This document shows positions 1 to 6,969 of a stretch of DNA of 14,865 bases, piece after piece (position 1 is the first letter of the stretch; every line of letters starts with the position of its first letter). The notes beneath the pieces are model-generated. The model ran no database searches. It was not told the origin of the DNA and saw only the letters and a program-made list of their open reading frames with translations. The position numbers were made by a program, and so were the translations under genes. The stretch comes from Bacteroidota bacterium (lineage in GTDB: Bacteria; Bacteroidota; Ignavibacteria; UBA10030; UBA8401), in NCBI GenBank assembly GCA_030824175.1, contig JAVBYH010000356.1:1-14865 (forward strand), read 5' to 3'.

Positions 1-792
1 TACTACGACGCGCGGCGTCACGCATTCCCCCCCCACGATCACCGAGCGTACAATTCCGTCCGCTACGACGAGCTCCGAGGCCCTCGCTCCGAGCACGACG
101 CGTCCACCGTGCGACGCGAGATAGCCTGCCCCTCCGTCCCCGAAGAGCCGGCTGAGGCCGGCCTGCGGCAGGGCGAGAGACGCATCAGTGCGCGTGCCGA
201 GGAACACCGTCTGCAACACCTTCACGAACATCGCCGCGGACGCAGTCTCCGGCATCTCGTTGAGCGTTCCGATACTAAGGATATCCCATAATCGCCTGCG
301 CACCGCCGCTCCCTGCCCGGCCCGCGCGAGCCATGCATCCACCGTCATCGCCTGGAGCAGCGGATCCGTGTCGGGCTTCGACGTGAGCAGCTGCGGAACG
401 ATGCGGAGTATGGAGAGCCGGTCGGTCCACGTAAGCGAGCCGAGACCGAGGAGCGCCGCGAAGACATGGAACGGCGCCGGCAGCACGGGAGCGCGCAGCC
501 TGTAGGCGTGCGAGGAACTGCGGAATGGAATCTCGAGGACGGATTGAAGCGCGAGCCGGTCGATTGTGCCGACGGTCCGGAGGTAGTTCAGCGTTGCATG
601 ATAACAGCCGAGCATGAGATGCTGTCCGTTGTCGACATCATCTCCGGTTTCCCTGTGACGGAAGGAATAGACGCGGCCTCCAAGGTGTCGATGCTGTTCG
701 GCAAGAAGCACGGCATGACCGCGCGATGCAAGATCCACCGCGGCGCACAGTCCGCTGACGCCGCCGCCGACCACGAGGACGTCAGGCGACAT
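1..792 (-). CDS. hpnE: HpnE-like FAD-dependent hydroxysqualene dehydroxylase/desaturase (3' end cut by window edge)
   Basis: In the HpnCDE pathway this flavoprotein reduces hydroxysqualene to squalene. The minus frame is open from the ATG at 792 to the window edge, giving 264 residues of a family usually a little over 400. Residues 5-14 read VLVVGGGVSG, the N-terminal Rossmann FAD motif. It is followed by an acidic residue (E32) and the LGGRVYSF segment near residue 37, which together form the dinucleotide-binding signature of amine oxidase/phytoene desaturase-like enzymes. DNGQHLMLG near residue 55 is typical of the squalene-associated desaturase subgroup. Further in, WDILSIGTLNEMPETASA is also typical of HpnE. 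The start overlaps the hpnD stop by 11 nt, so translation is probably coupled; I see no strong RBS. The family call rests on motifs plus position directly after hpnC and hpnD. Confidence 0.87.
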   Translation of the reverse strand, partial: MSPDVLVVGGGVSGLCAAVDLASRGHAVLLAEQHRHLGGRVYSFRHRETGDDVDNGQHLMLGCYHATLNYLRTVGTIDRLALQSVLEIPFRSSSHAYRLRAPVLPAPFHVFAALLGLGSLTWTDRLSILRIVPQLLTSKPDTDPLLQAMTVDAWLARAGQGAAVRRRLWDILSIGTLNEMPETASAAMFVKVLQTVFLGTRTDASLALPQAGLSRLFGDGGAGYLASHGGRVVLGARASELVVADGIVRSVIVGGECVTPRVVV

Positions 793-1639
793 CGATGCGC
801 GGGGTCGGATTGTGCCACCAGACGTCGGCGGTGATCACGAGCTTCTTGAATGCGGAGAGGCGGATGCGTTTGTCATACACGTTGTAGTCGGCGCGTTCGA
901 TGTCCTGCAGGATGCGGAAATAGATCGCCTCCATGATGCGCGCCGCAAGGAACAGCGGTTTGTCGTCTTCCGAGAGGTACGTGATCGCCTTCGAAAAAAA
1001 AGAGCGGGCTCGTTCGCATTCGAACGCCATGAGGCGCCGGAAGTTCTCGTTGTATCGGTGTGCCTCGATATCCTCGTCTGTATAATCGAACCGCACGAGG
1101 TCCTCCTGGGGCAGATAGATCCGTCCCTTTTCCGCGTCCTGTGCGACGTCGCGCAGAATGTTCGTGAGCTGCAGGGCGATGCCAAGATTCACGGCATATT
1201 CCTTGGCGCCCTCATGATGGTACCCGAAGATCTCCGTGCACATCAGTCCCACCGTCGAAGCGGCGCGATAGCAGTACTCGCAGAGTTCCTCGAATGTTGT
1301 ATAGCGGAATTTCACGATATCCATTTCCATTCCCTTCAGCAGATCGCGAAAGGGATGGAGGGGAATGTTGAAGCGGCGCACGGTCTGATTCAATTTGTTC
1401 AGGAGCGGATAGCGCGACACGCCGCACATAGCCTGTTCGAACTCGTACGTCCATTGACGGAGCAGGGCGTGCTTGCGGTTCTCGCTCTGTTCCTCATCCA
1501 CGATATCGTCCGTCAGGCGGCACCAGGCGTACACGATATTGATGGCTTCCCGTTTCTGCTTCGGGAGCAGCAGGAACGAGTAGTAGAAATTGCTGCGCTT
1601 GTTCTTTTCGAACGAGTCGATGAGTACGAGAGGTTCCAT
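782..1639 (-). CDS. hpnD: Presqualene diphosphate synthase HpnD
   Basis: Condenses two farnesyl diphosphates to presqualene diphosphate, the first step of the bacterial three-enzyme squalene route. The 285-residue protein is a full-length all-alpha squalene/phytoene synthase. The first aspartate-rich motif DDIVDE is at residues 44-49. The second, NILRDVAQDAEKGRIYLP, is at about 160-177 and matches the usual HpnD form. The FYYSFLLLP segment at 18-26 is also typical. I chose the ATG at 1639; an in-frame GTG two codons earlier (1645) is an equal alternative, and neither has a convincing Shine-Dalgarno. The gene lies 15-21 nt after the hpnC stop and overlaps hpnE by 11 nt, so the three are almost certainly one transcript. 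HpnC and HpnD are homologous; the assignment follows motif details and gene order. Confidence 0.91.
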   Translation of the reverse strand: MEPLVLIDSFEKNKRSNFYYSFLLLPKQKREAINIVYAWCRLTDDIVDEEQSENRKHALLRQWTYEFEQAMCGVSRYPLLNKLNQTVRRFNIPLHPFRDLLKGMEMDIVKFRYTTFEELCEYCYRAASTVGLMCTEIFGYHHEGAKEYAVNLGIALQLTNILRDVAQDAEKGRIYLPQEDLVRFDYTDEDIEAHRYNENFRRLMAFECERARSFFSKAITYLSEDDKPLFLAARIMEAIYFRILQDIERADYNVYDKRIRLSAFKKLVITADVWWHNPTPRIDVA

Positions 1640-1660
1640 AGTCACATAGTTAAACGGCCA

Positions 1661-2509
1661 TTACCGCGATGCGAGTGCCTGCATTAGGACGGCTGCCTTG
1701 TCCGCGCGCGTGAGCGACGGACGCCGGGAGAGCGTGTCGTATTCCTGGCGTTCGATCATCCGCACGATGCGCATGCCTCCGTGCCAGATGAGGCGAAGTT
1801 CAAACCGGAAGCTCCACGGCACGTTCTTCAACAGCGGCTTGCCCGAAGCGAAGAGCGCTTTCGTCCTGTCGAGCTCGAAACGCATCAGGGCCCTCAGGGC
1901 ATGCGACGCCGCCGGTGTGCCGAACTCGGCCCGGGTAACGCCGAACGCCCGGCAGTCCTCTTCGGGCAGATAATACCGTCCGCGCTCTGTATCAATAAAC
2001 AAATCCTGCCAGAAATTTGCAAGCTGGAGGGCTGTACATATTCTATCGGATAATTCGCAATTTTGTTGCGTCGCGCAACCGAAAATCCGGAGCAGGAGCC
2101 GGCCGATGGGATCGGCCGAATGCCTGCAGTACCGGAGAAGTTCCTCGTACGTCTCAAATCCCGCATGACGCACATCCATCCTGAACGCCTCAATGAGATC
2201 GTCGAGGAGGCGCATGTCCAATCCGTACGTCCGGACAACCGCCGCAAGTTCGAGGAAGAAATCCGTGCCCGTGCGGGCGTCGACGGCCGCATGCAGCTGC
2301 CGCGACCAGTCGTCGAGCGCCGCGAGGCGCTCTTGAGCCGGCGACACCCACTCGTCGGCGATGTCGTCGCCGACGCGGGCGAATGCGTACAGCAGATGGA
2401 TCGGCCGGCGATACCGCGACGGGAGAAACCGGGACGCGACGGGAAAATTCTCGTAGTGGAGCTGCGCGAGCCGGTCCGGGGGCGTATCGCTCTGTGTCCT
2501 GTGTGTCAT
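1661..2509 (-). CDS. hpnC: HpnC, hydroxysqualene synthase (squalene/phytoene synthase family)
   Basis: Converts presqualene diphosphate to hydroxysqualene, the middle step of the HpnCDE route. The protein is 282 residues. ENFPVASRFLP at 20-30 is the N-terminal HpnC signature. The aspartate motifs are DDIADE at 48-53 and NFWQDLFIDTERGRYYLP at 165-182; the NFWQD form marks HpnC rather than HpnD, which has NxLRD. The frame stays open 69 codons further upstream to 2716, but that extension only reads through the inverted-repeat element and the end of the preceding gene. The homology starts at residue 15-20 of the ATG at 2509, so I use that start. No clear RBS is visible. The gene begins 27 nt after the repeat element, so any own promoter must lie in or beyond the element. 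Confidence 0.91.
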   Translation of the reverse strand: MTHRTQSDTPPDRLAQLHYENFPVASRFLPSRYRRPIHLLYAFARVGDDIADEWVSPAQERLAALDDWSRQLHAAVDARTGTDFFLELAAVVRTYGLDMRLLDDLIEAFRMDVRHAGFETYEELLRYCRHSADPIGRLLLRIFGCATQQNCELSDRICTALQLANFWQDLFIDTERGRYYLPEEDCRAFGVTRAEFGTPAASHALRALMRFELDRTKALFASGKPLLKNVPWSFRFELRLIWHGGMRIVRMIERQEYDTLSRRPSLTRADKAAVLMQALASR

Positions 2510-2536
2510 CTGCGGCCGATGTCTGCGTGTGTGTGC

Positions 2537-2615
2537 TGTAGGGCGAAATGATATTTCGCCCCGTCGAATGACAGTACTATGCGTGAAACGGGGCGAAACG
2601 TCGTTTCGCCCTACA
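2537..2615. repeat. 79-bp inverted-repeat element, copy A (MITE/REP-like)
   Basis: The ends are perfect 12-bp inverted repeats (TGTAGGGCGAAA and TTTCGCCCTACA). The outer 26 bases of the two ends are complementary at 23 positions. Each end is itself a hairpin: GGGCGAAAT/ATTTCGCCC around GAT on the left, and GGGCGAAAC/GTTTCGCCC around GTC on the right. A 28-bp centre separates them. A second copy lies at 12698-12776 in the same orientation; by hand count it matches at 66 of 79 positions, with nearly all differences in the centre. The element fills the gap between a T9SS gene stop and hpnC. A TA dinucleotide borders GGGCG...CGCCC on both sides, as expected for a TA-targeting miniature element, but this is not proof of transposition. 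No transposase is in view. Confidence 0.82.
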
Positions 2616-2622
2616 TGCAAAA

Positions 2623-3390
2623 TTATTTCTGCAACAACAATTTCTTCGTGACCGTGTACGATCCCGACCGTACCCTGCAGAGATACACGCCACTGGGGAA
2701 TCCCGATGCGTTCCATTCCGCCGTATGCACGCCGGCCGCCATCATGCCCTCACCGAGCGTGGCGACTTCCCTGCCCTCCATGTCGTAGATCTTCACGGAC
2801 GTCGACGATGCCGCCGGAAGCGAGAACCGGATGCGCGTCGACGGATTGAAGGGGTTGGGATAGTTCTGCTCCACGCGGAAGGATGCCGGTGTTGATGATT
2901 CCTGTGTGACGGATGTCGCCGGGGTGACGATGATCGAAAAATTGGGGGCGTTGTTCCAGGCGGTCTTCGACTTTCCCAGCCCCGTCGCATACAGTGTTGC
3001 GGTGCCCGCAGTCGCGGGTGCCGTAAAGGTGAATGTGTATGTGGCCGGAACGTTAGTGGCCTGACTCGTGACGAGTTCGCCCGAGGAGAGTTTAAGCGTG
3101 GAGGTGACGGGAGCGAGCGTGCCCCCCGAGGCGGCGATATCCACCCCGCTCTTGGTGCCGCTGCCGGCCGCGTCCGTCACGGTGACCGTGTATGTCCCGG
3201 TCGCCCCGATCTTCAATGTCGACAAACCGGCGATCAGCACGGAGACGCCCGAGGTGGGATTCGCGTTGCCATGACAGAAACAACCTTGTGTCGACGTCTT
3301 TGCCGTAGACCCCGGCACCCCGTTCGGATAGCTCACCGCCAATACCGGTATGAGCAGCAGGCTTGCTGTTACGCTGCGTACGATGTTCAT
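2623..3390 (-). CDS. Secreted protein with choice-of-anchor V-like N-terminus and T9SS type A sorting domain
   Basis: 255 residues. Residues 1-20 are a Sec signal peptide (hydrophobic TASLLLIPVLAVS). The mature N-terminus carries QGCFCHGN at 36-43. This resembles the Cys/His motif of choice-of-anchor V domains, which normally have CxxCH; here the spacing is CxCH. A Thr/Ser/Ala-rich beta-sandwich region (about 48-155) follows, then a Ser/Thr linker. The C-terminal sorting domain starts at QNYPNPFNPST (175-185), contains the IYDMEGREVATL strand and ends GVYLCRVRSG...KKLLLQK. The protein is therefore predicted to cross the outer membrane by T9SS and be surface-anchored or released. The start at 3390 has AGGAG a few bases upstream; a longer frame to 3450 lacks this support. 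The function of the middle region is unknown. Confidence 0.86.
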   Translation of the reverse strand: MNIVRSVTASLLLIPVLAVSYPNGVPGSTAKTSTQGCFCHGNANPTSGVSVLIAGLSTLKIGATGTYTVTVTDAAGSGTKSGVDIAASGGTLAPVTSTLKLSSGELVTSQATNVPATYTFTFTAPATAGTATLYATGLGKSKTAWNNAPNFSIIVTPATSVTQESSTPASFRVEQNYPNPFNPSTRIRFSLPAASSTSVKIYDMEGREVATLGEGMMAAGVHTAEWNASGFPSGVYLCRVRSGSYTVTKKLLLQK

Positions 3391-3451
3391 ATGAACTCCT
3401 GAAGATAGATTGATGAATGAAGTAAACTTCCCGCAAGATCCCCAGCACATC

Positions 3452-3473
3452 GGCGGCGAATCGATCCGCCGCC
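3452..3473. other. GC-rich hairpin in the leader of the T9SS gene
   Basis: GGCGGCG and CGCCGCC form a perfect 7-bp stem around an 8-base loop (AATCGATC), 61 bases upstream of the start codon at 3390. No U-tract follows on either strand, so it does not look like an intrinsic terminator. It may be a leader structure or chance in GC-rich DNA. The rest of the 3391-3602 gap holds no recognisable gene and no convincing promoter. Confidence 0.3.
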
Positions 3474-3602
3474 TTCCCGTTCACTCAAGCCCAATCTTGC
3501 CGCACCGCCTCCGTCGTTGGCTTGCGTTGCCGTCCCAGGTTCTCACATCGAAAGGAAAACAATAATCCGGGTAATTGCAACAGCCGTGAAGTATTTAAAT
3601 CT

Positions 3603-4781
3603 TCAAGCACCGCTGTGCAGTTCCGATCGCAGCAGGGCGCGCATCCTCATCCTTGTGAAGACGAATCCCGCCCCGGCGAGTCCGAGGAGCCACCAAACCT
3701 CGCCCATCACGTCTCCCCATCCGGCATCCATCTCCATGATGCGCACGGCGGCCGTGAAGAAGTGCGTGCTCGGTACCAGTTCGGTGAACCATTGCAGCGG
3801 CAGCGGCATCGCGGTCTTCGGCCAGCTGTACCCGGAAATAAAGAAGAGCGGATACGTCGTGAACGCAATCGTCTGCAGTGCGATAATCTTCCTCGTGAAG
3901 AAGGACGAGACGAAGATGCTGATGTAGATCACCGACAGCAGGAAGAGCCCCGTGATCAGTGCAAGCGCGAACAGATTCCCGCGGACCGGCAGCGAGAACA
4001 CGGTGCTGTAGACGACGCCGTAGAGCACGGCATACGAGGCGTAGAGGAGAAAATAGACGAAGGCCTTTCCGGACATCGTCGCCCACAGGCTGTTGCCCGC
4101 GGTGTGATAGAGCTCGGGAAGCGTGCCGTTCTCGCGCTCCTTGGCGATGCTTTCGGAAAGCCCGATGAGCAGCGTCTGCTGGAGGATAAGGATGAAGATC
4201 CCGGGCAGCAGGAAATCGCCGTACGTTTCGTTTGCGTTGAACACGGGCCGAACGTCGTCGCGCACGGGCTCGGAGAGCTCCTCGGCCTGCTTCAGGCTGT
4301 ATCCCGCCATCTGCAGAATCTTCACGCGCGAGGAGGCGGCGTTCTTCATCGCCACGGAGGTGATCGCCTTGTTCAGATCGTTCGACGGCAGGAAGCGCGT
4401 CGTGTTCAGGAGCACTTTCACGTCCGCCCCCTGCCCCTTCTTGAGCGAGGAGGAGAAGTCCTTCGGCAGCATGACGATGCCCTGCGCGTCGAGGCGGTAG
4501 AGCCTGTCCTTCGCCGCGGCGATGTCCGGTACGACCTCCGTGACGCGGATGAGCTGATGCGCGTCAAGGTCGCGGATGAATTCCCGCGAGAGCGACGAAT
4601 GATCCTCGTCGATGACGACAATCGCAACGTCGGCCTCGGTCTTGTTCCAGTACACGGAGCCGTAGATGAGCGGATAGAACAGCGGCGCGAGGATGACGAT
4701 CGTGCGGATGTTCACATCGAGCAGCAGCGAGCGCGCCTCGCGGACGAACACGGCCATGAAGCCTGTGAGTTTCTTCCTCAT
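3603..4781 (-). CDS. ABC-2 type transporter permease (second permease of efflux operon)
   Basis: 392-residue inner-membrane permease of the YhhJ/YbhR-like ABC-2 family. It has one N-terminal transmembrane helix (about 26-44), a large extracytoplasmic domain (about 48-185) and five further helices (about 188-208, 238-262, 268-295, 300-318, 360-378). ESIAKERENGTLPEL at 210-224 is the conserved cytoplasmic coupling-helix motif of ABC-2 permeases. PLFFISGYSWP at 311-321 is the typical conserved stretch before the last helix. The ATG at 4781 overlaps the stop of the preceding permease as ATGA (4778-4781), so the two are probably translated together and form a heterodimer. A much longer frame continues upstream to 6002, but that part is antisense-free noise in another frame of the first permease. 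It is the last gene of the operon; I see no clear terminator after it. The substrate is unknown. Confidence 0.91.
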   Translation of the reverse strand: MRKKLTGFMAVFVREARSLLLDVNIRTIVILAPLFYPLIYGSVYWNKTEADVAIVVIDEDHSSLSREFIRDLDAHQLIRVTEVVPDIAAAKDRLYRLDAQGIVMLPKDFSSSLKKGQGADVKVLLNTTRFLPSNDLNKAITSVAMKNAASSRVKILQMAGYSLKQAEELSEPVRDDVRPVFNANETYGDFLLPGIFILILQQTLLIGLSESIAKERENGTLPELYHTAGNSLWATMSGKAFVYFLLYASYAVLYGVVYSTVFSLPVRGNLFALALITGLFLLSVIYISIFVSSFFTRKIIALQTIAFTTYPLFFISGYSWPKTAMPLPLQWFTELVPSTHFFTAAVRIMEMDAGWGDVMGEVWWLLGLAGAGFVFTRMRMRALLRSELHSGA

Positions 4782-5968
4782 GCGGCGCTCCCCTTCCTCT
4801 CCGCGATGTGGCGGACGATCTGCAGGCGGATGGCGACGAGCGCCACAGCAAGCGAGCCGAAGAAGAAGACCGACAGGTGGAGCACCTCGGGCAGCACGTA
4901 CTTCAGCGGCGCGTCCATCTGGTAGAGCTTCAGGAAGGCGGTGAGGAACGGCGTGAACGGCATTGTCTGCGCGTACCACGCGCTGATCTTCGGCATCGCC
5001 CACACGGGAAACGTGAGGCCGCTGAAGAGGAAGGCGGGCGTCACGAGGAAGAGCGCGACCTCCGTGGCCTTCTGCTGGTCGTGCATGAGGCTCGATATGG
5101 CGAGCGCCAAAAAGAGCGACGCGGCGACGAAGTACACGAGCAGCGCGATCACGGCGATGACCGAGCCGGTGATCTCGATGCCGAAGAGCGGAAAGATGAT
5201 GCCGACGATGCCGAGCGCCGTGGCCGAATGCATGCCGAAATGCGGCAGCGCCTTCCCGAAAAAGACGGCGAAGAGGCTGTCGCCCCCGGTGTCCAGGAGC
5301 TCGTTGAACGTGCCGTGCGTGAACTCGGAGCTCATCACAAGCACCCCGGCAACCATGATGATCATCTGCAGCACCATGGGCAGCATCGGCGGGATGAGAT
5401 AATTGAGGTAGCTGTAGTTCGAGTTGTAGAGCACCTGCGTGTCCAGGTGGATCGGATTCACGATGTTCATCGCCTGCTTCTCGCTCATCCCCTTCGAACG
5501 CAGCTTCTTGAGCATCGCGCCCCCGGAGACCGTCTTGAGGATCGTCGACGCATCCTTCAGGATCATGTTGCCGATGATGAGGTTGAACGTGTTCTTCACG
5601 ACGGTGACGGTGGCGTAGGCGCCCCCCTTCACGTCGGCCTCGAAGCGCCTGGGAATATAGAACCCCGCCTGTATCCGGCCTGACCGCATGGCCTCCTCGA
5701 TCTCGTCCATCGAGTTGGCATACATCACCACGTTCATCGACGTCGTGCCTTCGACCGAACGGACGATGAGGCGCGACAGCTCGGACCGGTCGTCGTCGCA
5801 GACGGCGACGGGAAGGTCGTGGACGATGCCGTTTTTGTAGATGACCGCAAGGAGCACGAAGAGCACGATCGGCAGGCCGATGGAGAGCATGTAGAGCGTG
5901 CTCCGTTCGGTGATCCTGCGGAATTCGCGCTTCATGACGCGCACGAGCGGCGATGGAGTCTGTGGCAT
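4778..5968 (-). CDS. ABC-2 type transporter permease (first permease of efflux operon)
   Basis: 396-residue permease with the same architecture as its downstream neighbour. It has one N-terminal helix (about 25-45), an extracytoplasmic domain (about 46-190) and five C-terminal helices (about 192-214, 240-263, 268-294, 303-324, 360-382). The coupling region reads SSEFTHGTFNELLDTG near 213-228, where ABC-2 permeases usually have KE-x-GT. FLFSGLTFPVWAMP near 314 matches the conserved FSGxxFP element. Two in-frame ATGs compete: 5977 lies only 2 nt after GGAG, while 5968 has 11 nt spacing; I give 5968. The gene starts 20 nt after the hlyD stop. With the second permease and the adaptor it should form the inner-membrane part of a tripartite exporter. 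Confidence 0.9.
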   Translation of the reverse strand: MPQTPSPLVRVMKREFRRITERSTLYMLSIGLPIVLFVLLAVIYKNGIVHDLPVAVCDDDRSELSRLIVRSVEGTTSMNVVMYANSMDEIEEAMRSGRIQAGFYIPRRFEADVKGGAYATVTVVKNTFNLIIGNMILKDASTILKTVSGGAMLKKLRSKGMSEKQAMNIVNPIHLDTQVLYNSNYSYLNYLIPPMLPMVLQMIIMVAGVLVMSSEFTHGTFNELLDTGGDSLFAVFFGKALPHFGMHSATALGIVGIIFPLFGIEITGSVIAVIALLVYFVAASLFLALAISSLMHDQQKATEVALFLVTPAFLFSGLTFPVWAMPKISAWYAQTMPFTPFLTAFLKLYQMDAPLKYVLPEVLHLSVFFFGSLAVALVAIRLQIVRHIAERKGSAA

Positions 5969-5988
5969 TGTGTGCATTTCTCCTTTGG

Positions 5989-6969
5989 TTACAGTGTGAC
6001 ATTCACGGACATGCCCGGGCGGAGGCCCTGCACGGGGACCGCGGGCCGCAGTCTCACCTCGAACGTCTTGAGGTCGAACTCGCCTTTCTGCTTCGTGGGT
6101 TTCCACGAGGCATAGTCGCCCATCGCCGCCATTGTCGTCACGACAAAATCGAACACGGTGTTGTTGAGCGCGGGCACCGCCGCCTTGAGCGTCATTCCCT
6201 TTTTGATCGCGCCGAGCTGGTCCTCGCGCACCTGGATGACGACCCAGATGTCCGTCGGGTCGAGGATTGTGAAGATCGGATATCCGCCCGCCGCCATTTC
6301 TCCTGCATCGACGATGCGCTTTGTGATCTCGCCGTCGATCCGGCTCACGATGCGGGTTTCACCGTTGTATGCCATCGCCTCGGCGTATGCATTCTCGGCC
6401 TGATGGAAGAGCGACTTGGCGCCGTCGATTTCCTCCGGGCGGGCGCCGCTCATGACCATGTCGAGCTTCGCCTTGGCCGCGTCCATCTGGTCGCGGGCGG
6501 CCTTGAACTGAAATTCGACCTGGTCGCGCTCCTGTGCGCTGACGAGACTGTCCCTGTAGACGCGCTCGATGCGTGTCCACGTCTTCTGCGCGAGCTCGAA
6601 TTGCGACTGTGCCTGGTTGAAGAGCTTCTTCACCGCCTCCTTCTCCTCGGGGCGTGCGCCCTTGAGCGCCATGGCCAGTCGCGACTGGGCCGCGCCCATG
6701 ACGCCGCGCGCCTGTTCGACCTTCGCGTCGATCTCCTTGCTTTCGAGCACGGCAAGGAGCTGCCCCTTTCGGACGATGTCGCCTTCACGCACGAGCACCG
6801 TGTCCACGCGGCCGGGGATCTTCGATGCAACGTCGATCTCCGTCGCATCGGCCATGCCTGTGATGACGATGGGATCGGGTGCGGCCGCCTTCACGATGAG
6901 GACGATCACGGCGACGATGACGATAAGCGCCGGTACGGCGAGGATGATTGTGTGCTTCTCGAGTTTCAT
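5989..6969 (-). CDS. HlyD/RND-type periplasmic adaptor (membrane fusion protein)
   Basis: 326-residue adaptor that links an inner-membrane exporter to a TolC-type channel. It has one N-terminal membrane anchor (residues 8-27). The first half of the biotinyl-lipoyl domain, with IPGRVDTVLVREGDIVRKGQ, is at about 51-70. Next comes a long antiparallel coiled-coil hairpin (about 75-200). RIVSRIDGEI then resumes the lipoyl domain (about 206-215), followed by a beta-barrel with LRPGMSVNVTL at the end. The two coiled-coil arms carry matching segments, GARPEEKEAVKKLFNQA (about 104-120) and GARPEEIDGAKSLFHQA (about 175-191), an internal repeat. The ATG at 6969 has AAGGAG 7 nt upstream and overlaps the tolC stop as ATGA (6966-6969). 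A longer frame to 6993 lacks an RBS. Confidence 0.93.
   Translation of the reverse strand: MKLEKHTIILAVPALIVIVAVIVLIVKAAAPDPIVITGMADATEIDVASKIPGRVDTVLVREGDIVRKGQLLAVLESKEIDAKVEQARGVMGAAQSRLAMALKGARPEEKEAVKKLFNQAQSQFELAQKTWTRIERVYRDSLVSAQERDQVEFQFKAARDQMDAAKAKLDMVMSGARPEEIDGAKSLFHQAENAYAEAMAYNGETRIVSRIDGEITKRIVDAGEMAAGGYPIFTILDPTDIWVVIQVREDQLGAIKKGMTLKAAVPALNNTVFDFVVTTMAAMGDYASWKPTKQKGEFDLKTFEVRLRPAVPVQGLRPGMSVNVTL

Noticed and set aside
812..1687. 291-codon plus-strand ORF
   Set aside because: Antisense to hpnD, whose motifs are unambiguous; long antisense frames are expected in GC-rich coding DNA.
2510..2716. 69-codon N-terminal extension of hpnC
   Set aside because: It is read through the 79-bp repeat and the 3' end of the T9SS gene; HpnC homology only begins after the ATG at 2509.
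3452..3473. GC-rich hairpin as a terminator
   Set aside because: No U-tract on either side.
3522..4925. 467-codon plus-strand ORF
   Set aside because: Antisense shadow of the second permease; its Arg/Glu/Asp/His-rich composition is typical of such shadows.
4782..6002. Upstream 407 codons of the 799-codon minus frame
   Set aside because: They lie out of frame over the first permease and have shadow-like His/Arg-rich composition; only the part from 4781 on is a real gene.
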